Notes: generated by a model from the letters alone, not told the origin. A stretch of 64,000 nucleotides of DNA from an uncultured Amylibacter sp. (GCA_947497475.1 CANMGS010000002.1:620001-684000); one strand, 5' to 3'. Counted from the stretch's first letter, positions 17,440 through 28,638 are shown. Made by a program: numbers and translations.

Positions 17440-20298
17440 TTATTCAGCGGCAGTTCTTTGCGGATTTAACATACCTTTCAGGTAGTGCCCCGTATAACTG
17501 CCTTTAACTTCGGCCACTTCTTCTGGTGTACCTGTAGCAACGATTTGACCACCGCCATCACCACCCTCTGGACCAATATCAATGATGTGATCTGCTGTTT
17601 TTACTACATCCAAATTATGTTCAATAACGATCACTGTATTGCCTTGATCGACTAGTTCATGCAAGACTTCTAGTAATTTTCGAACATCTTCGAAATGTAG
17701 ACCAGTTGTAGGTTCGTCCAAAATATAAAGTGTTTTACCCGTAGAGCGTTTCGCCAATTCTTTGGATAATTTCACACGTTGCGCTTCACCACCAGATAAC
17801 GTTGTAGCTGGTTGGCCAACCTTAATATACCCAAGCCCAACACGCATCAACGCAGTCATTTTATCTCGGATACTTGGCACAGCCTTAAAGAATTGCTCAG
17901 CATCTTCGACAGTCATGTCCAAGATGTCAGCTATACTTTTACCCTTAAATAACACTTCCAAAGTTTCACGGTTGTACCGTTTACCCTTACAAGTTTCGCA
18001 TTCCACATAAACATCAGGCAGAAAGTGCATCTCGATCTTAATTAACCCGTCACCCTGACAGGCCTCACACCGTCCGCCCTTTACATTGAAACTAAACCGA
18101 CCAGGTTTATATCCCCGCGTTTTCGCCTCGGGTAACCCAGCAAACCATTCACGGATCGGTGTAAACGCCCCTGTATAAGTCGCAGGGTTAGATCGCGGTG
18201 TTCGTCCAATGGCACGTTGGTCAATATCGATCACTTTATCTAGTAAAGTCAGACCATTCACCGCCTCACATGGCGCAGGTGTTTGTTTTGCTCCATTCAG
18301 ACGCATTGAAGCTGTCTTAAATAGCGTTTCAATCGTCAGCGTAGACTTACCGCCGCCAGAAACACCCGTAACGCAAACGAATTTACCCAGCGGGTACTCT
18401 GCGGTAATGTTTTTCAGGTTGTTCCCTGTTGCGCCTTCTACAGTAACAGACTTGCCTTTACCTTTGCGACGTTCCACAGGAATGCTGATTTCACGTTTTC
18501 CTGTAAGATACTGACCTGTAATAGACTTCTTTGATTTTATAATCTGTGCAGGTGTTCCTTTGGCAATAATCTCACCGCCATGAACACCAGCGCCTGGACC
18601 AATATCTAAAACATAATCCGCCGTTCGAATGGCTTCTTCGTCGTGTTCTACAACAATTACGGTATTTCCCTGATCCCGCAGGTTTTTTAGTGTTTCTAAT
18701 AAACGGTCATTATCGCGTTGATGTAAACCAATGGATGGCTCATCGAGCACATATAAAACACCTGTCAAACCAGAGCCAATTTGCGATGCTAAACGAATAC
18801 GCTGACTTTCTCCGCCTGATAACGTGCCCGCAGAGCGTGAAAGTGTCAGATAATCCAAACCAACGTTTACCAAGAACCCCAAACGTTCGCGGATTTCTTT
18901 TAAAATCGCCGTAGCGATCTCATTCTTTTGTTTAGTTAGACTTACAGGTACGCTTTCAACCCAATCCAACGCCTCTTTAATAGACATTTCAACCACTTGA
19001 CCCACATGTAGATCAGCGATTTTTACGGCCAAAGCCTCTGGGCGCAGACGGTACCCACCGCACGTCCCACAGCCACGGTTGTTCTGATAGCGTTCAAATT
19101 CTTCGCGGATCCAGTTGCTGTCCGTTTCGCGGTAGCGACGCTCCATATTTGGGATCACACCCTCAAATGTTCGCGTTACCTCATAAACCCGCCCTGCTTC
19201 GTCATAACGAAACTTGATCTCTGTATCGCCTGATCCATGCAACATTACTTGCTGCACCTTTTTAGGCAGATTACGCCATTCAGCATCCTTATCGAAACCG
19301 TAATGCGCTGCGATCGCTTCGATGGTTTGCTTGAAATACGGCGATTTTCCTTTTGCCCAAGGGGCCAAAGCACCGTCATATAGGGATAAGCGCGTATCTG
19401 GCACAACCAAACGTTCGTCAAAGAACAGCTCTACGCCCAGACCATCACAGTCAGGACAAGCGCCGAAAGGTGCGTTGAATGAAAACAACCGTGGCTCAAT
19501 CTCTGGAATGGTAAACCCAGATACAGGGCATGCAAAGTTTTCAGAAAAAGTAATACGCTCTGGCTCACCTTCTTTTGGCGCGGTTTCCAGAATGGAAATC
19601 CCATCGGCCAAATCCAAAGCGGTACGTAAACTATCCGCCAGACGCGTTTCCAACCCTTCACGCACAACAATTCGGTCAACAACCACATCAATATTATGGC
19701 GAAATTTCTTATCTAATGTGGGCGCATCGTCCAGCTCATAGAACTCGCCGTTCACCTTCACACGTTGAAAGCCCTGTTTCTTAAGCTCTTGAAACTCCTT
19801 GCGGTATTCGCCTTTGCGGTCCCGTACAATCGGCGCCAACAGATAGGCGCGTGTGCCCTCTTCCATCGCCATAATACGGTCAACCATTTCAGACACTTGT
19901 TGTGCCTCAATCGGTTTGCCCGTTGCTGGTGAATATGGCGTCCCAACTCGCGCAAACAACAATCTCATATAGTCGTATATCTCGGTTACAGTACCCACGG
20001 TAGAACGCGGATTTTTCGATGTGGTTTTTTGCTCAATCGAAATCGCAGGTGATAATCCCGCAATATGATCCACATCAGGCTTTTGCATCATATCCAAGAA
20101 TTGACGCGCATATGCAGACAAGCTTTCCACATAGCGGCGCTGCCCTTCAGCATAGATCGTATCAAACGCCAGCGATGATTTGCCAGAGCCAGACAAACCA
20201 GTGATCACCACAAGCTTGTCGCGCGGAATATCCACATCCACGGATTTCAGATTATGTTCACGTGCACCGCGGATTTCGATATTCTTTAGCTCGGCCAT
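17440..20298 (-). CDS. uvrA: Excinuclease ABC subunit UvrA
   Basis: Damage-recognition ATPase of nucleotide excision repair. The 952-aa protein has two ABC ATPase halves: Walker [10 protein letters not shown] near residue 33 and GVSGGGKST near 645, each with an LSGGE signature. The zinc region CEACQGDGL...CETCKGKRY is intact. In the first zinc site the usual CxxC reads CPVS, so one cysteine is serine; I believe this is common in alphaproteobacteria. A LexA box sits 71 bp upstream of the start. Confidence 0.97.
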   Translation of the reverse strand: MAELKNIEIRGAREHNLKSVDVDIPRDKLVVITGLSGSGKSSLAFDTIYAEGQRRYVESLSAYARQFLDMMQKPDVDHIAGLSPAISIEQKTTSKNPRSTVGTVTEIYDYMRLLFARVGTPYSPATGKPIEAQQVSEMVDRIMAMEEGTRAYLLAPIVRDRKGEYRKEFQELKKQGFQRVKVNGEFYELDDAPTLDKKFRHNIDVVVDRIVVREGLETRLADSLRTALDLADGISILETAPKEGEPERITFSENFACPVSGFTIPEIEPRLFSFNAPFGACPDCDGLGVELFFDERLVVPDTRLSLYDGALAPWAKGKSPYFKQTIEAIAAHYGFDKDAEWRNLPKKVQQVMLHGSGDTEIKFRYDEAGRVYEVTRTFEGVIPNMERRYRETDSNWIREEFERYQNNRGCGTCGGYRLRPEALAVKIADLHVGQVVEMSIKEALDWVESVPVSLTKQKNEIATAILKEIRERLGFLVNVGLDYLTLSRSAGTLSGGESQRIRLASQIGSGLTGVLYVLDEPSIGLHQRDNDRLLETLKNLRDQGNTVIVVEHDEEAIRTADYVLDIGPGAGVHGGEIIAKGTPAQIIKSKKSITGQYLTGKREISIPVERRKGKGKSVTVEGATGNNLKNITAEYPLGKFVCVTGVSGGGKSTLTIETLFKTASMRLNGAKQTPAPCEAVNGLTLLDKVIDIDQRAIGRTPRSNPATYTGAFTPIREWFAGLPEAKTRGYKPGRFSFNVKGGRCEACQGDGLIKIEMHFLPDVYVECETCKGKRYNRETLEVLFKGKSIADILDMTVEDAEQFFKAVPSIRDKMTALMRVGLGYIKVGQPATTLSGGEAQRVKLSKELAKRSTGKTLYILDEPTTGLHFEDVRKLLEVLHELVDQGNTVIVIEHNLDVVKTADHIIDIGPEGGDGGGQIVATGTPEEVAEVKGSYTGHYLKGMLNPQRTAAE

Positions 20299-20368
20299 AA
20301 TGGGGTATTCCTAAGAAATGTTTAGCAATATGTAATCGGACACGCGAAACATGCCAGTGAAAAGAATG

Positions 20369-20383
20369 GAACACAAGGGGAAC
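20369..20383. promoter_or_regulatory. LexA box upstream of uvrA (GAAC-N7-GAAC)
   Basis: GAACACAAGGGGAAC matches the direct-repeat SOS box GTTC-N7-GTTC of alphaproteobacterial LexA (read on the minus strand), at the correct distance from uvrA, a known member of that regulon. Confidence 0.8.
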
Positions 20384-20401
20384 ATTTGTGATTTAAAAGG
20401 A

Positions 20402-20986
20402 TTATCTGCCTAAAATCTTTTTCACGTAATTACGTGTTTCTTTATAGGGTGGTACACCGTTGTATTTTTCAACAGCGCCTGGGCCTGCATTATAAGCAGC
20501 AAGAGCCAAGCGCCAGCTGCCAAATTTACGGTATTGTTTTGCCAAATACCTTGCCCCACCCTCAAGGTTTTGTTTTGGATCACGTGGGTTTACGCGTAGT
20601 GCACGTGCAGTGGCTGGCATAAGCTGTGCTAAGCCAATCGCTCCCGCATGAGATCGTGCCTTTGGATTCCAATTGCTTTCTTGCTGTACCAAACGGTTAA
20701 ACAAGTCTCTTGGAATACCATGTCTGCGTGCTGCCGCTTCTGCCAAAGATTTATATTTACCTTTGTAGTTGCCTTTGTAGCGTGGAATCGCTGTGTAATC
20801 TTTCTTACCCTCAGGGAGTAAGCGATTAGAGCCTTTGTACTGTCTGGCCAAACGGCCATCTAAAAGATTGTTGTGTAAACGTGAAATTTGACGTGATTTC
20901 GATGACTTGGACAGACCAGCTGCATATACTGGTCCACTCAATGCAATACTGCACGCCAATAATAATGATATGCCCCGTCTCATCAT
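20402..20986 (-). CDS. Lytic transglycosylase, SLT domain
   Basis: Cleaves the MurNAc-GlcNAc bond of peptidoglycan. The protein (194 aa from the ATG at 20986; the ORF track uses a GTG three codons earlier) has a signal peptide ([22 protein letters not shown]), a basic linker, and a C-terminal SLT fold. The catalytic glutamate lies in [12 protein letters not shown], followed by [14 protein letters not shown] and [12 protein letters not shown]. The enzyme is expected in the periplasm. It stands alone between uvrA and ssb. Confidence 0.92.
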   Translation of the reverse strand: MMRRGISLLLACSIALSGPVYAAGLSKSSKSRQISRLHNNLLDGRLARQYKGSNRLLPEGKKDYTAIPRYKGNYKGKYKSLAEAAARRHGIPRDLFNRLVQQESNWNPKARSHAGAIGLAQLMPATARALRVNPRDPKQNLEGGARYLAKQYRKFGSWRLALAAYNAGPGAVEKYNGVPPYKETRNYVKKILGR

Positions 20987-21161
20987 TTCGCCCACTTAAA
21001 CCATTCTTATTTTGAAACTCTTTACCCTGTTTTGTGCAATTTTACGAGTCTTTGCTTTATCACAATTTAATAACGTTCTTTTCACCTCTTCTTAATCACT
21101 TTCATATGGTCTAAACATCATTAACCAAGATTACGCCTAAGATTCGATGGGGAGAAACCTA

Positions 21162-21653
21162 ATGGCCGGAAGTTTAAATAAAGTAATGTTAATCGGAAAC
21201 TTGGGTGCAGACCCAGAAATCCGCACATTCGGCAATGGTGGACGCGTTTGCAACCTGCGTATCGCTACATCAGAACGCTGGCGTGATAAAAACACTGGCG
21301 AAAACCGCGAGAAAACAGAATGGCACACAGTAGCGATCTTTTCTGAGGGTTTGGTTAAAGTTTGCGAGAACTACCTACGTAAAGGATCTAAAGTCTTTAT
21401 CGAAGGCGCATTGCAAACACGCAAATGGCAGGATCAATCAGGCAATGACCGTTATTCAACCGAGGTCGTATTGCAAGGTTTTAACGGCACTCTAACCATG
21501 CTTGACGGTCGCGGTGGCGGTGACAGCATGGGTGGTGGTCAAGGCGGCGGTTACGGCGGCCAAGCAAGCGGTGGCGGCAGCTATGGCGGTGGTTCAGGTG
21601 GCGGTGCACCAGCCCCAATGAACAACGACTTGGATGATGAAATCCCGTTCTAG
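21162..21653 (+). CDS. ssb: Single-stranded DNA-binding protein
   Basis: Protects single-stranded DNA in replication, recombination and repair. The 163-aa protein has an N-terminal OB fold ([25 protein letters not shown]), a Gly-rich linker (about residues 118-150) and the acidic tail DDEIPF that recruits partner proteins. The ATG at 21162, with GGGGAG upstream, is better than the ORF-track start five codons earlier. It has its own terminator. Confidence 0.96.
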   Translation: MAGSLNKVMLIGNLGADPEIRTFGNGGRVCNLRIATSERWRDKNTGENREKTEWHTVAIFSEGLVKVCENYLRKGSKVFIEGALQTRKWQDQSGNDRYSTEVVLQGFNGTLTMLDGRGGGDSMGGGQGGGYGGQASGGGSYGGGSGGGAPAPMNNDLDDEIPF

Positions 21654-21677
21654 AAAAAATTACATATTAAATGTTTT

Positions 21678-21720
21678 AAAACAGCCTGTTAGATACCTAT
21701 CTTCAGGCTGTTTTCTTTTT
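21678..21720 (+). terminator. Rho-independent terminator of ssb
   Basis: An 11-bp stem AAAACAGCCTG / CAGGCTGTTTT with a 15-nt loop is followed by a T-rich tail 24 bp after the ssb stop. Confidence 0.85.
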
Positions 21721-21823
21721 GGATAAATGTAAGCGCATTGTAACGCTAAACATTGCGGTCACGCATTCGTTATGCTATAAAAAAACACAACATATAGTGT
21801 TTACATAACAGAACGAGCAGACC

Positions 21824-24559
21824 GTGAGCGACGAGACAGAAATCCAAGACGAAAACGCACCAGAACGCCCAGTATACGATGGCCCGCAGATCACCATCGA
21901 AGAGGAAATGAAAACCTCTTATTTGGACTATGCGATGAGTGTGATTGTAAGCCGCGCAATCCCAGATTTGCGCGACGGTCTAAAACCAGTTCACCGCCGC
22001 ATCCTCTATGCGATGCACGAAGCGGGTAACAGCCACGAAAAATCATATCGTAAGTCTGCGCGTGCTGTGGGCGACGTTATGGGTAAATATCACCCACACG
22101 GTGATGCCGCGATTTACGATGCTTTGGTGCGTATGGCCCAAGATTTCTCGATGTCCCTGCCGCTTTTGGATGGCCAAGGTAACTTTGGCTCTATGGACGG
22201 TGATAACGCCGCTGCGATGCGTTACACAGAGGTCCGCATGGATAAACCTGCCGCATTCTTGCTGGCAGATATCGACAAAGACACCGTTAATTTCCAAGAC
22301 AACTACGACGGTAAGGATCAAGAGCCATCTGTTTTACCAGCTCGCTACCCAAATATGTTGGTCAACGGTGCTGGCGGTATCGCTGTGGGTATGGCCACAA
22401 ACATCCCACCACATAACCTTGGTGAAGTGATCACAGCGACATTGGCGTTGATCGAAGACCCAGACATGGACAGCGTTCAACTAATGGAACACGTCCCTGC
22501 TCCTGATTTTCCAACGGGTGGTATCATCCTTGGCCGTTCTGGTGCGCTAAAAGCTTACACCGAAGGCCGCGGTAGCGTCATCGTCCGCTCTAAAACCTCT
22601 GTCGAAGAAATTCGCAAAGATCGCTGGGCCATCGTGATCCACGAAATTCCGTATCAGGTGAACAAAGCAACCATGATCGAAAAGATCGCGGAACTGTCCC
22701 GTGATAAGAAAATCGAAGGCATCGCGCACGTCCAAGACGAATCTGACCGCGTTGGCGTACGTGTGGTTGTGGAATTGAAACGGGATGCAACGGCCGAAGT
22801 CGTGCTGAACCAGCTATTCCGCTATACCCCAATGCAAACCAGCTTTGGCTGTAACATGTTGGCCTTGAATGCTGGTCGTCCAGAACAATTAGATCTACGT
22901 GGCTTCCTAACAAGCTTTATCGGCTTCCGCGAAGAAGTTGTTGCACGCCGCACAGCCTATGAACTACGCAAAGCTCGTGAACGCAGCCACCTCTTGTGCG
23001 GTTTGGCTGTTGCCGTATCCAACGTAGATGAAATTGTTGCCACGATCCGTTCATCAGCAGACCCAGCCGAAGCGCGTTCAAAACTGATGACACGCGCGTG
23101 GCCTGCCCATGACATCGTGGAATACATCAAACTGATCGATGATCCATCACACACAGTGAATGATGATGGCACATACCATCTGTCCGAAGCACAGGCGCGC
23201 GCAATCCTTGAACTTCGCCTCCAACGCTTAACCGCAATGGGTGTGAAAGAAGTCACAGACGAGCTGCAAGAGCTTGCTGGTAAAATCTCTGACTACCTAG
23301 ATATCCTACGTTCACGCGACCGCATCATGTCGATCATCTCTGATGAACTGACAGAAGTGCGCGAAAAATTCGCAGAACCACGCCGCTCTGAAATCGTAGA
23401 ATTCGCGGGCGATATGGATGACGAAGACCTGATTGAACGCGAAGATATGGTCGTTACAGTCACCAACTCTGGCTATATCAAACGTACGCAACTTGTCGAA
23501 TACCGCGAACAAAAACGCGGTGGCAAAGGCACACAAGGCATGAACACCAAAGACGAAGATTTCGTCACGAACTTGTTCGTTGCCAACACCCACACCGCCC
23601 TGTTGTTCTTCACAACCGATGGTATGGTGTACAAGCTGAAAACATGGCGCTTACCTTTGGGCGGTCGCAATGCCCGTGGTAAAGCCATTATCAATCTTCT
23701 GCCAATCCAACAAGGCGTCAGCATCGCTGCGATCATGCCAATCGATGCGGCTGAGGAAGATTGGAAGGATCTGCAAATCGTATTCGCCAACTCTGAAGGT
23801 GGCGTGCGTCGCAATGCGCTGTCCGATTTCACCAATGTTAAGTCTAACGGTAAGATCGCAATGAAACTGCCAGAAGGCGTTTCCATTGTTGGCGTGAACA
23901 TCGCCACCGAAGATGATGACTTCTTCCTAACCACTTCACAAGGTAAGGCGATCCGTTTCCCAACCACAGATGTTCGTGTCTTTAAGGGCCGCGATTCATT
24001 GGGTGTACGCGGTATCAAACTGGCTGAAGGCGATCACGTCGTCTCTATGGCCGTTGTCCGCCATGTGGATGCATCCGCCGAAGAACGCACAGAATACTTC
24101 AAAATGCGTCGTGCGCTTTCTGATGAAGACGGCGGTGATGCGGATACATCTGATCTGTCCATCACATCAGAGCGCTATGAAGAGTTAGCAGCTTTGGAAC
24201 AATGGGTTCTAACCATCACACGCGGCGGCTTTGGTAAACGCTCATCAGCCCACGAATACCGCGTTTCTGGCCGTGGTGGTCAAGGTGTGGCAGCAGCAAA
24301 CTTGGATCGCCGTGATGATAACATCATCGCAAGCTTCACAGTCCAAGACGAAGATCAAATCATGTTGGCCACATCCACAGGCCAATCCATCCGCTGCCCA
24401 GTATCAGGCATTTCCCGCCAAGGCCGCACATCATCAGGCGTGACGGTCTTTAACGTATCCAAAGGCGAAGAAGTGGTTTCTGTGGCATACATTGCTGAGA
24501 CGCAAGATGAAGAAGACGCTGAAAGTGGCGAAGCAGAAGCGCCAGCAGCAGAAGAATAG
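21824..24559 (+). CDS. gyrA: DNA gyrase subunit A
   Basis: Breakage-reunion subunit of gyrase. At 911 aa it has the normal N-terminal winged-helix and tower domains with the catalytic tyrosine in [11 protein letters not shown], and a C-terminal beta-pinwheel with the GyrA box ([10 protein letters not shown]). The quinolone region reads [17 protein letters not shown], so the position of E. coli Ser83 is Ala while Asp87 is kept. The start codon is GTG at 21824. An acidic, Ala/Glu-rich tail ends the protein. Confidence 0.97.
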   Translation: MSDETEIQDENAPERPVYDGPQITIEEEMKTSYLDYAMSVIVSRAIPDLRDGLKPVHRRILYAMHEAGNSHEKSYRKSARAVGDVMGKYHPHGDAAIYDALVRMAQDFSMSLPLLDGQGNFGSMDGDNAAAMRYTEVRMDKPAAFLLADIDKDTVNFQDNYDGKDQEPSVLPARYPNMLVNGAGGIAVGMATNIPPHNLGEVITATLALIEDPDMDSVQLMEHVPAPDFPTGGIILGRSGALKAYTEGRGSVIVRSKTSVEEIRKDRWAIVIHEIPYQVNKATMIEKIAELSRDKKIEGIAHVQDESDRVGVRVVVELKRDATAEVVLNQLFRYTPMQTSFGCNMLALNAGRPEQLDLRGFLTSFIGFREEVVARRTAYELRKARERSHLLCGLAVAVSNVDEIVATIRSSADPAEARSKLMTRAWPAHDIVEYIKLIDDPSHTVNDDGTYHLSEAQARAILELRLQRLTAMGVKEVTDELQELAGKISDYLDILRSRDRIMSIISDELTEVREKFAEPRRSEIVEFAGDMDDEDLIEREDMVVTVTNSGYIKRTQLVEYREQKRGGKGTQGMNTKDEDFVTNLFVANTHTALLFFTTDGMVYKLKTWRLPLGGRNARGKAIINLLPIQQGVSIAAIMPIDAAEEDWKDLQIVFANSEGGVRRNALSDFTNVKSNGKIAMKLPEGVSIVGVNIATEDDDFFLTTSQGKAIRFPTTDVRVFKGRDSLGVRGIKLAEGDHVVSMAVVRHVDASAEERTEYFKMRRALSDEDGGDADTSDLSITSERYEELAALEQWVLTITRGGFGKRSSAHEYRVSGRGGQGVAAANLDRRDDNIIASFTVQDEDQIMLATSTGQSIRCPVSGISRQGRTSSGVTVFNVSKGEEVVSVAYIAETQDEEDAESGEAEAPAAEE

Positions 24560-24585
24560 ATAAACCACAATATGAATTCGGATCA

Positions 24586-24610
24586 GGGGGCATACGCCCC
24601 CTTTTCTTTT
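24586..24610 (+). terminator. Rho-independent terminator of gyrA
   Basis: GGGGGC-ATAC-GCCCCC followed by TTTTCTTTT lies 26 bp after the gyrA stop. Confidence 0.88.
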
Positions 24611-24636
24611 ACCCAACTCTGGAATACATCCCCCAC

Positions 24637-25983
24637 ATGACAAAACCTATTCACATCATCGGCGGCGGTATGGCCGGATCAGAAGCAGCTTGGCAAATCG
24701 CCAACGCAGATATCCCTGTGATCATCCACGAAATGCGTCCAACAGTTGAAACTTTCGCTCATCAAACCGAAGGTTTAGCTGAACTTGTGTGTTCAAATTC
24801 TTTCCGTTCCGATGATGATGAAGGCAATGCCGTAGGCTTGCTGCATTGGGAAATGCGCCAGGCGGGTTCCATCGTTATGGAAATGGGCGGTAAACATTCC
24901 GTTCCCGCAGGCAGCGCATTGGCCGTTGACCGCGATGCATTCAGCCAAGGTGTTACAGAAAAACTGCTGTCCCACCCAATGATCAAATTGGAACGCGGTG
25001 AAGTCACAGGATTGCCACCTGCCGAATGGGGGCAAACCATCATCGCCACAGGCCCCCTAACCTCACAATCTATGGCCGAAGCTGTACTCGCAGAAACTGA
25101 TCAATCCTCACTCGCCTTTTTTGATGCCATTGCCCCTATCGTTCACGCCGACAGTGTAGATATGTCAAAAGCGTGGTTCCAATCCCGCTATGACAAAGGT
25201 GAAACCGAAGAGGAACAGACAGCATATTTGAACTGCCCAATGGATGAAGAGACCTATAATGCCTTTATCGATGCGTTATTAGCTGCTGAAAAAACAGAAT
25301 TCAAAGACTGGGAAAAAGACACACCGTATTTTGAGGGCTGCTTGCCCATCGAAGTTATGGCCGAACGCGGCCGCGAAACCTTGCGTTGGGGCCCGATGAA
25401 GCCTGTTGGCTTAACGAATCCACATCAACCAGACATCAAAGCCCATGCTGTCGTGCAATTGCGCCGCGATAATGCTTTGGGAACCCTGTTCAACATTGTT
25501 GGTTTCCAAACCAAAATGAAATACGGTGAACAAGCGCGTGTACTCTCGATGATCCCAGGTTTGGAAAACGCTGAATTCGCCCGTTTGGGTGGCATTCATC
25601 GCAACACATTCATCAATTCACCTTTGCTTCTCGATGATCAAATGCGTCTAATGTCGCGCCCAGATATTCGCTTTGCAGGACAAATTACAGGCGTAGAGGG
25701 TTATGTCGAAAGTGCTGCAATGGGATTGCTTGCTGGTCGTTTAGCTGTGTCCGAGGCACGTGGTGAAAGCCGTCAATCACCACCGAACACCACTGCTATG
25801 GGTGCCCTGATCCGTCATATCACAGGCGATGCAGAAGCAAAAACCTTCCAGCCTATGAATGTGAACTTTGGCCTGTTCCCACCTGTTGATAGCGCGAAAA
25901 CAGGCCGTCGTAACCGCAAAGACCGTTACAAAGCTTATACAGACCGCGCCAAATCTGATTGGACAGCATGGTTGCAGGCATAG
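24637..25983 (+). CDS. trmFO: Folate-dependent tRNA (uracil-54-C5)-methyltransferase TrmFO
   Basis: Makes ribothymidine-54 in tRNA using methylenetetrahydrofolate and FAD. The 448-aa protein starts with the FAD-binding [14 protein letters not shown] and has the family-specific [11 protein letters not shown] segment with the cysteine implicated in catalysis, plus [17 protein letters not shown]. It starts 77 bp after gyrA beyond a terminator and runs towards the methyltransferase and gluQ genes on the same strand. Confidence 0.94.
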   Translation: MTKPIHIIGGGMAGSEAAWQIANADIPVIIHEMRPTVETFAHQTEGLAELVCSNSFRSDDDEGNAVGLLHWEMRQAGSIVMEMGGKHSVPAGSALAVDRDAFSQGVTEKLLSHPMIKLERGEVTGLPPAEWGQTIIATGPLTSQSMAEAVLAETDQSSLAFFDAIAPIVHADSVDMSKAWFQSRYDKGETEEEQTAYLNCPMDEETYNAFIDALLAAEKTEFKDWEKDTPYFEGCLPIEVMAERGRETLRWGPMKPVGLTNPHQPDIKAHAVVQLRRDNALGTLFNIVGFQTKMKYGEQARVLSMIPGLENAEFARLGGIHRNTFINSPLLLDDQMRLMSRPDIRFAGQITGVEGYVESAAMGLLAGRLAVSEARGESRQSPPNTTAMGALIRHITGDAEAKTFQPMNVNFGLFPPVDSAKTGRRNRKDRYKAYTDRAKSDWTAWLQA

Positions 25984-26006
25984 CATCGCATTGCTAACAT
26001 GCCTGT

Positions 26007-26627
26007 ATGAACACGCACAAAGACCATCTTTCGCGGGCATATGGCCTCGAAAAAGTTAAAGACACGCAAGATTTTTACTCGGATTGGGCCGCAACATATG
26101 ATGCGGAAATCCAAGAAAACGGATATGCAACGCCATTACGATGCGCAAAAGCTCTTGCAGGATTTACACCAGATCAAGATTTGCTCGTCCTTGATATCGG
26201 TTGCGGCACAGGTTTATCAGGACAAGTTCTGGCTGAAACGGGCTTCACCCGTATCGAAGGTTGCGATATAAATCCCGATATGCTGGAAATCGCGAAATCA
26301 AGAAATATATATGATAACATATGGTTAGAAGATGTTCGTAAACCAATGAATTTCGAAGATGGCCTTTATGATGCAATCACAGCAGTCGGATCAATAGGCA
26401 TTGGTGCTGCCCCAGTTGAAACATTGTACAAAATGCTAGCAAAACTCAAAAGCGGCGGCATGGCAGTGTTTTCCTTTAACGATCACACACTTGAGGACCG
26501 TACATTCGAAGCAGCGCTTGCCAATCACTTAGATTGCGGCGCTTATGAACTGATGTTCAAGGAACATGGCGACCATTTGCCCGGCAAAGGGATCAAATCA
26601 ACAGTATATGTGGTACGAAGACGGTGA
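26007..26627 (+). CDS. SAM-dependent methyltransferase (class I)
   Basis: A 206-aa Rossmann-type methyltransferase. Motif I is LVLDIGCGTGLSG (about residues 55-67), the acidic post-I residue lies in IEGCDINPDML, and the rest follows the Methyltransf_11/25 pattern. The protein begins with a segment resembling WBSCR27/TPR-linked methyltransferases (DFYSDWAATYDAEI). Its stop codon overlaps the GTG start of gluQ, so the two are coupled. The substrate is unknown. Confidence 0.8.
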   Translation: MNTHKDHLSRAYGLEKVKDTQDFYSDWAATYDAEIQENGYATPLRCAKALAGFTPDQDLLVLDIGCGTGLSGQVLAETGFTRIEGCDINPDMLEIAKSRNIYDNIWLEDVRKPMNFEDGLYDAITAVGSIGIGAAPVETLYKMLAKLKSGGMAVFSFNDHTLEDRTFEAALANHLDCGAYELMFKEHGDHLPGKGIKSTVYVVRRR

Positions 26628-27481
26628 TTGTTGAACGTTTTGCGCCTTCTCCCACAGGTCTTTTGCACTTGGGGCACGCTTATTCTGCGCTTTTGGCATG
26701 TGATATTGCCAAAGCCACTGGTGGGCGTTTTCTGGTGCGGATTGAAAATACAGACGCCGCGCGGTGTAAGCCAGAGTATGAAACAGCGTTATTCGAGGAT
26801 TTAGAATGGCTTGGTATAGACTGGGAAACACCCGTTTTACGCCAAACAGATCGGTTAGATTCCTATGATAATGCCTTAGACAAGCTTATCGATATTGGAT
26901 TGTGCTATCCTTGCTCTTGCACCCGCTCAGATATCAAAAACGCATTATCTGCCCCACAAGAAGGCGCAGAACCTGCTTTTGGGCCAGATGGTTTGATTTA
27001 TCCGCGTACATGTTGCCATCGCTCAATGTCAGAACGTACTGCCCAAGATGCGATCCGTTTGGATATGACCAAAGCCGTTTCAATGCTGACATCTGAATTG
27101 AGCTTTCAGGAAATCGGCACTGATCCCCACAAAACCATCACGATTGATCCACAACCCCTAATCACAGATTGCGGTGATATTGTTCTCGCGCGCAAAGATA
27201 TCGCGACAACGGCTTATCATATGTCGGTTGTCATTGATGATGCATATCAAGAGGTTACACATGTTACACGCGGCTTGGATCTTGCCTCAGCAACCTCAAT
27301 TCATTGCCTGTTACAAAACCTATTAGGCCTACCAACGCCAATCTATCGCCATCATAGATTGATCCGAGACGAAAACGGTAAACGTCTGGCTAAACGCGAT
27401 GATGCGCGCTCTATCCGTGCATATCGTGAACAAGGTTTAACCCCAGAAGATATTCGTGAAATGGTTGGCCTTACTTCATAG
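26624..27481 (+). CDS. gluQ: Glutamyl-Q tRNA(Asp) synthetase
   Basis: A truncated GluRS paralogue that attaches glutamate to the queuosine base of tRNA-Asp. The 285-aa protein starts at a GTG overlapping the previous stop and carries the class I FAPSPTGLLHLGHAYSAL HIGH motif. Zinc ligands lie in CSCTRSD and YPRTCC, and the KMSKS-like loop is KRLAKRDDA. It lacks an anticodon-binding domain. Its 3' end overlaps the convergent hisI by 11 bp. Confidence 0.93.
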   Translation: MIVERFAPSPTGLLHLGHAYSALLACDIAKATGGRFLVRIENTDAARCKPEYETALFEDLEWLGIDWETPVLRQTDRLDSYDNALDKLIDIGLCYPCSCTRSDIKNALSAPQEGAEPAFGPDGLIYPRTCCHRSMSERTAQDAIRLDMTKAVSMLTSELSFQEIGTDPHKTITIDPQPLITDCGDIVLARKDIATTAYHMSVVIDDAYQEVTHVTRGLDLASATSIHCLLQNLLGLPTPIYRHHRLIRDENGKRLAKRDDARSIRAYREQGLTPEDIREMVGLTS

Positions 27482-27836
27482 GATCCATAATGATTACTTC
27501 GTCGCCGCCCTGAACTTCTGTGTAAAAACAAGTGCGACGCATTGTGTGGCACGCAGCCCCCGTTTGATCACAGGTCACCAGCAAACAATCACGATCACAA
27601 TCCACACGCAACGACACCAACATCTGCATATTACCAGATGTCAGTCCTTTTTTCCAAAACTCTTGGCGAGAGCGCGACCAATACGTCACATGACCCGAAC
27701 GCAAAGTCTCTTCCACGGCTTCTTTGTTCATCCAAGCCATCATCAAAACCTCGCCCGTACCCTCTTGCTGGGCAATGGCAGGAATAAGGCCTTTGTCATC
27801 ATATTTTAGTGAGGCTGCGTCGAATTTTATGGTCAT
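27471..27836 (-). CDS. hisI: Phosphoribosyl-AMP cyclohydrolase
   Basis: Third step of histidine synthesis: opens the adenine ring of phosphoribosyl-AMP. The 121-aa zinc enzyme has the MMAWMNKEA segment, YWSRSRQEFWKKG, the magnesium site DCDRDCLL and zinc cysteines in GAACHTMRRTCF. The ORF-track start is seven codons upstream; neither start has a clear Shine-Dalgarno, and I prefer the shorter by family length. It is a stand-alone HisI, not fused to HisE, and no other his gene is nearby. Confidence 0.93.
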   Translation of the reverse strand: MTIKFDAASLKYDDKGLIPAIAQQEGTGEVLMMAWMNKEAVEETLRSGHVTYWSRSRQEFWKKGLTSGNMQMLVSLRVDCDRDCLLVTCDQTGAACHTMRRTCFYTEVQGGDEVIIMDPMK

Positions 27837-27913
27837 TTGTCTGGTTTCGCTTTGCATTCTGGAATTCTAGCCCTAATTAGTCATTAATAGATCGGAATGC
27901 AAAGGCCCATCCA

Positions 27914-28348
27914 ATGTCAGACAACCAAGATTTGATGAAGCTTTATTCACAGCGCATCCTGAAACTTGCTGCTAACATTCCCCTGATTGATCGTTTGGAA
28001 AACCCAGATGCAACGGTGCGTAAACGCTCGCCACTCTGCGGTTCTACGGTAGAGGTTGATGTAAACGTCGAAAACGATGTGATCACCGCATATGGCCAAG
28101 ACGTAAAGGCTTGCGCATTGGGTCAAACTGCTGCTTCTGTGCTGGGCGCACATGCTGTCGGTGCCTCCAAGGATCAATTGGAAAAGGCACGCGATCAGTT
28201 GTTCGCCATGCTTAAAAACGATGGTCCTGTGCCCGACGCCCCTTTCAATGACCTAGAGGTTCTTTTGCCTGCCAAAGAATACTCTAACCGCCATGCCTCT
28301 ATTATGCTTGCCCTCGAGGCCACATTGCAAGCTATGGAAGAAGCATAA
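27914..28348 (+). CDS. NifU-N/IscU-like iron-sulfur scaffold protein
   Basis: A 144-aa protein of the COG0822 scaffold family. It shows CGSTVEVDVNV, the region of the first ligand cysteine (CG[DS]), and a second cysteine in VKACALGQTAAS matching the GxGCAxS-type segment; the third usual cysteine is missing at the C-terminal end. It may be a partly degenerate Fe-S or sulfur-transfer scaffold. It lies far from the suf operon. The ATG follows AAAGG at good spacing. Confidence 0.75.
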   Translation: MSDNQDLMKLYSQRILKLAANIPLIDRLENPDATVRKRSPLCGSTVEVDVNVENDVITAYGQDVKACALGQTAASVLGAHAVGASKDQLEKARDQLFAMLKNDGPVPDAPFNDLEVLLPAKEYSNRHASIMLALEATLQAMEEA

Positions 28349-28379
28349 AAAAACACCGCAATCCAAAGGGATGCGGTGT
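28347..28379 (-). terminator. Minus-strand terminator downstream of the 39-aa ORF
   Basis: The hairpin ACACCGC-ATCC / GGAT-GCGGTGT (one bulged base) is followed, read on the minus strand, by seven T. On the plus strand it is followed by AAAGTTG, so the U tract is on the wrong side for the preceding scaffold gene. It marks the end of a minus-strand transcript. Confidence 0.75.
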
Positions 28380-28518
28380 AAAGTTGTAGCAAGTCGTGAT
28401 CTGTATGCTTGAGTGTGATCGGGGAAGATCGTGTTCCGTGTGAGGCATGGAACCAAGCGAACATCATAGAGGGTACGTGATGTTAATCGTCAGATAGACC
28501 GCAGGCAAAAATTGTAAA

Positions 28519-28638
28519 CTAGTAAAGCCCTGGCAGATGAAGACCAACCATGAGCATGACAAAAATAGCTGTCAGGCCAAGAGTATCCTCAATAATGGCT
28601 TTTGGAGAGTGGGTTGCGAGCTTAGAAATATGTTTCAT
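28519..28638 (-). CDS. Small single-pass membrane peptide (39 aa), LexA-box associated
   Basis: This ORF is below the cut-off of the supplied track. An ATG with AGGA about nine bases upstream opens 39 codons ending in TAG. The first 20 residues are basic to mixed (MKHISKLATHSPKAIIED). The remaining stretch is hydrophobic (LGLTAIFVMLMVGLHLPGL) and fits one membrane helix. A LexA-type box and phased GAAC repeats lie 84-118 bp upstream, and a minus-strand terminator lies 140 bp downstream, so the piece looks like a complete transcription unit. Size and layout resemble SOS-induced membrane peptides such as Caulobacter SidA or E. coli TisB, but I see no sequence identity; function unproven. Confidence 0.6.
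   Translation of the reverse strand: MKHISKLATHSPKAIIEDTLGLTAIFVMLMVGLHLPGLY

Noticed and set aside
28195-28467. 90-aa minus-strand ORF over the scaffold-gene end
   Set aside because: It runs antisense through the NifU-like gene and through the terminator; no ribosome site. The 39-aa frame upstream is the better candidate.
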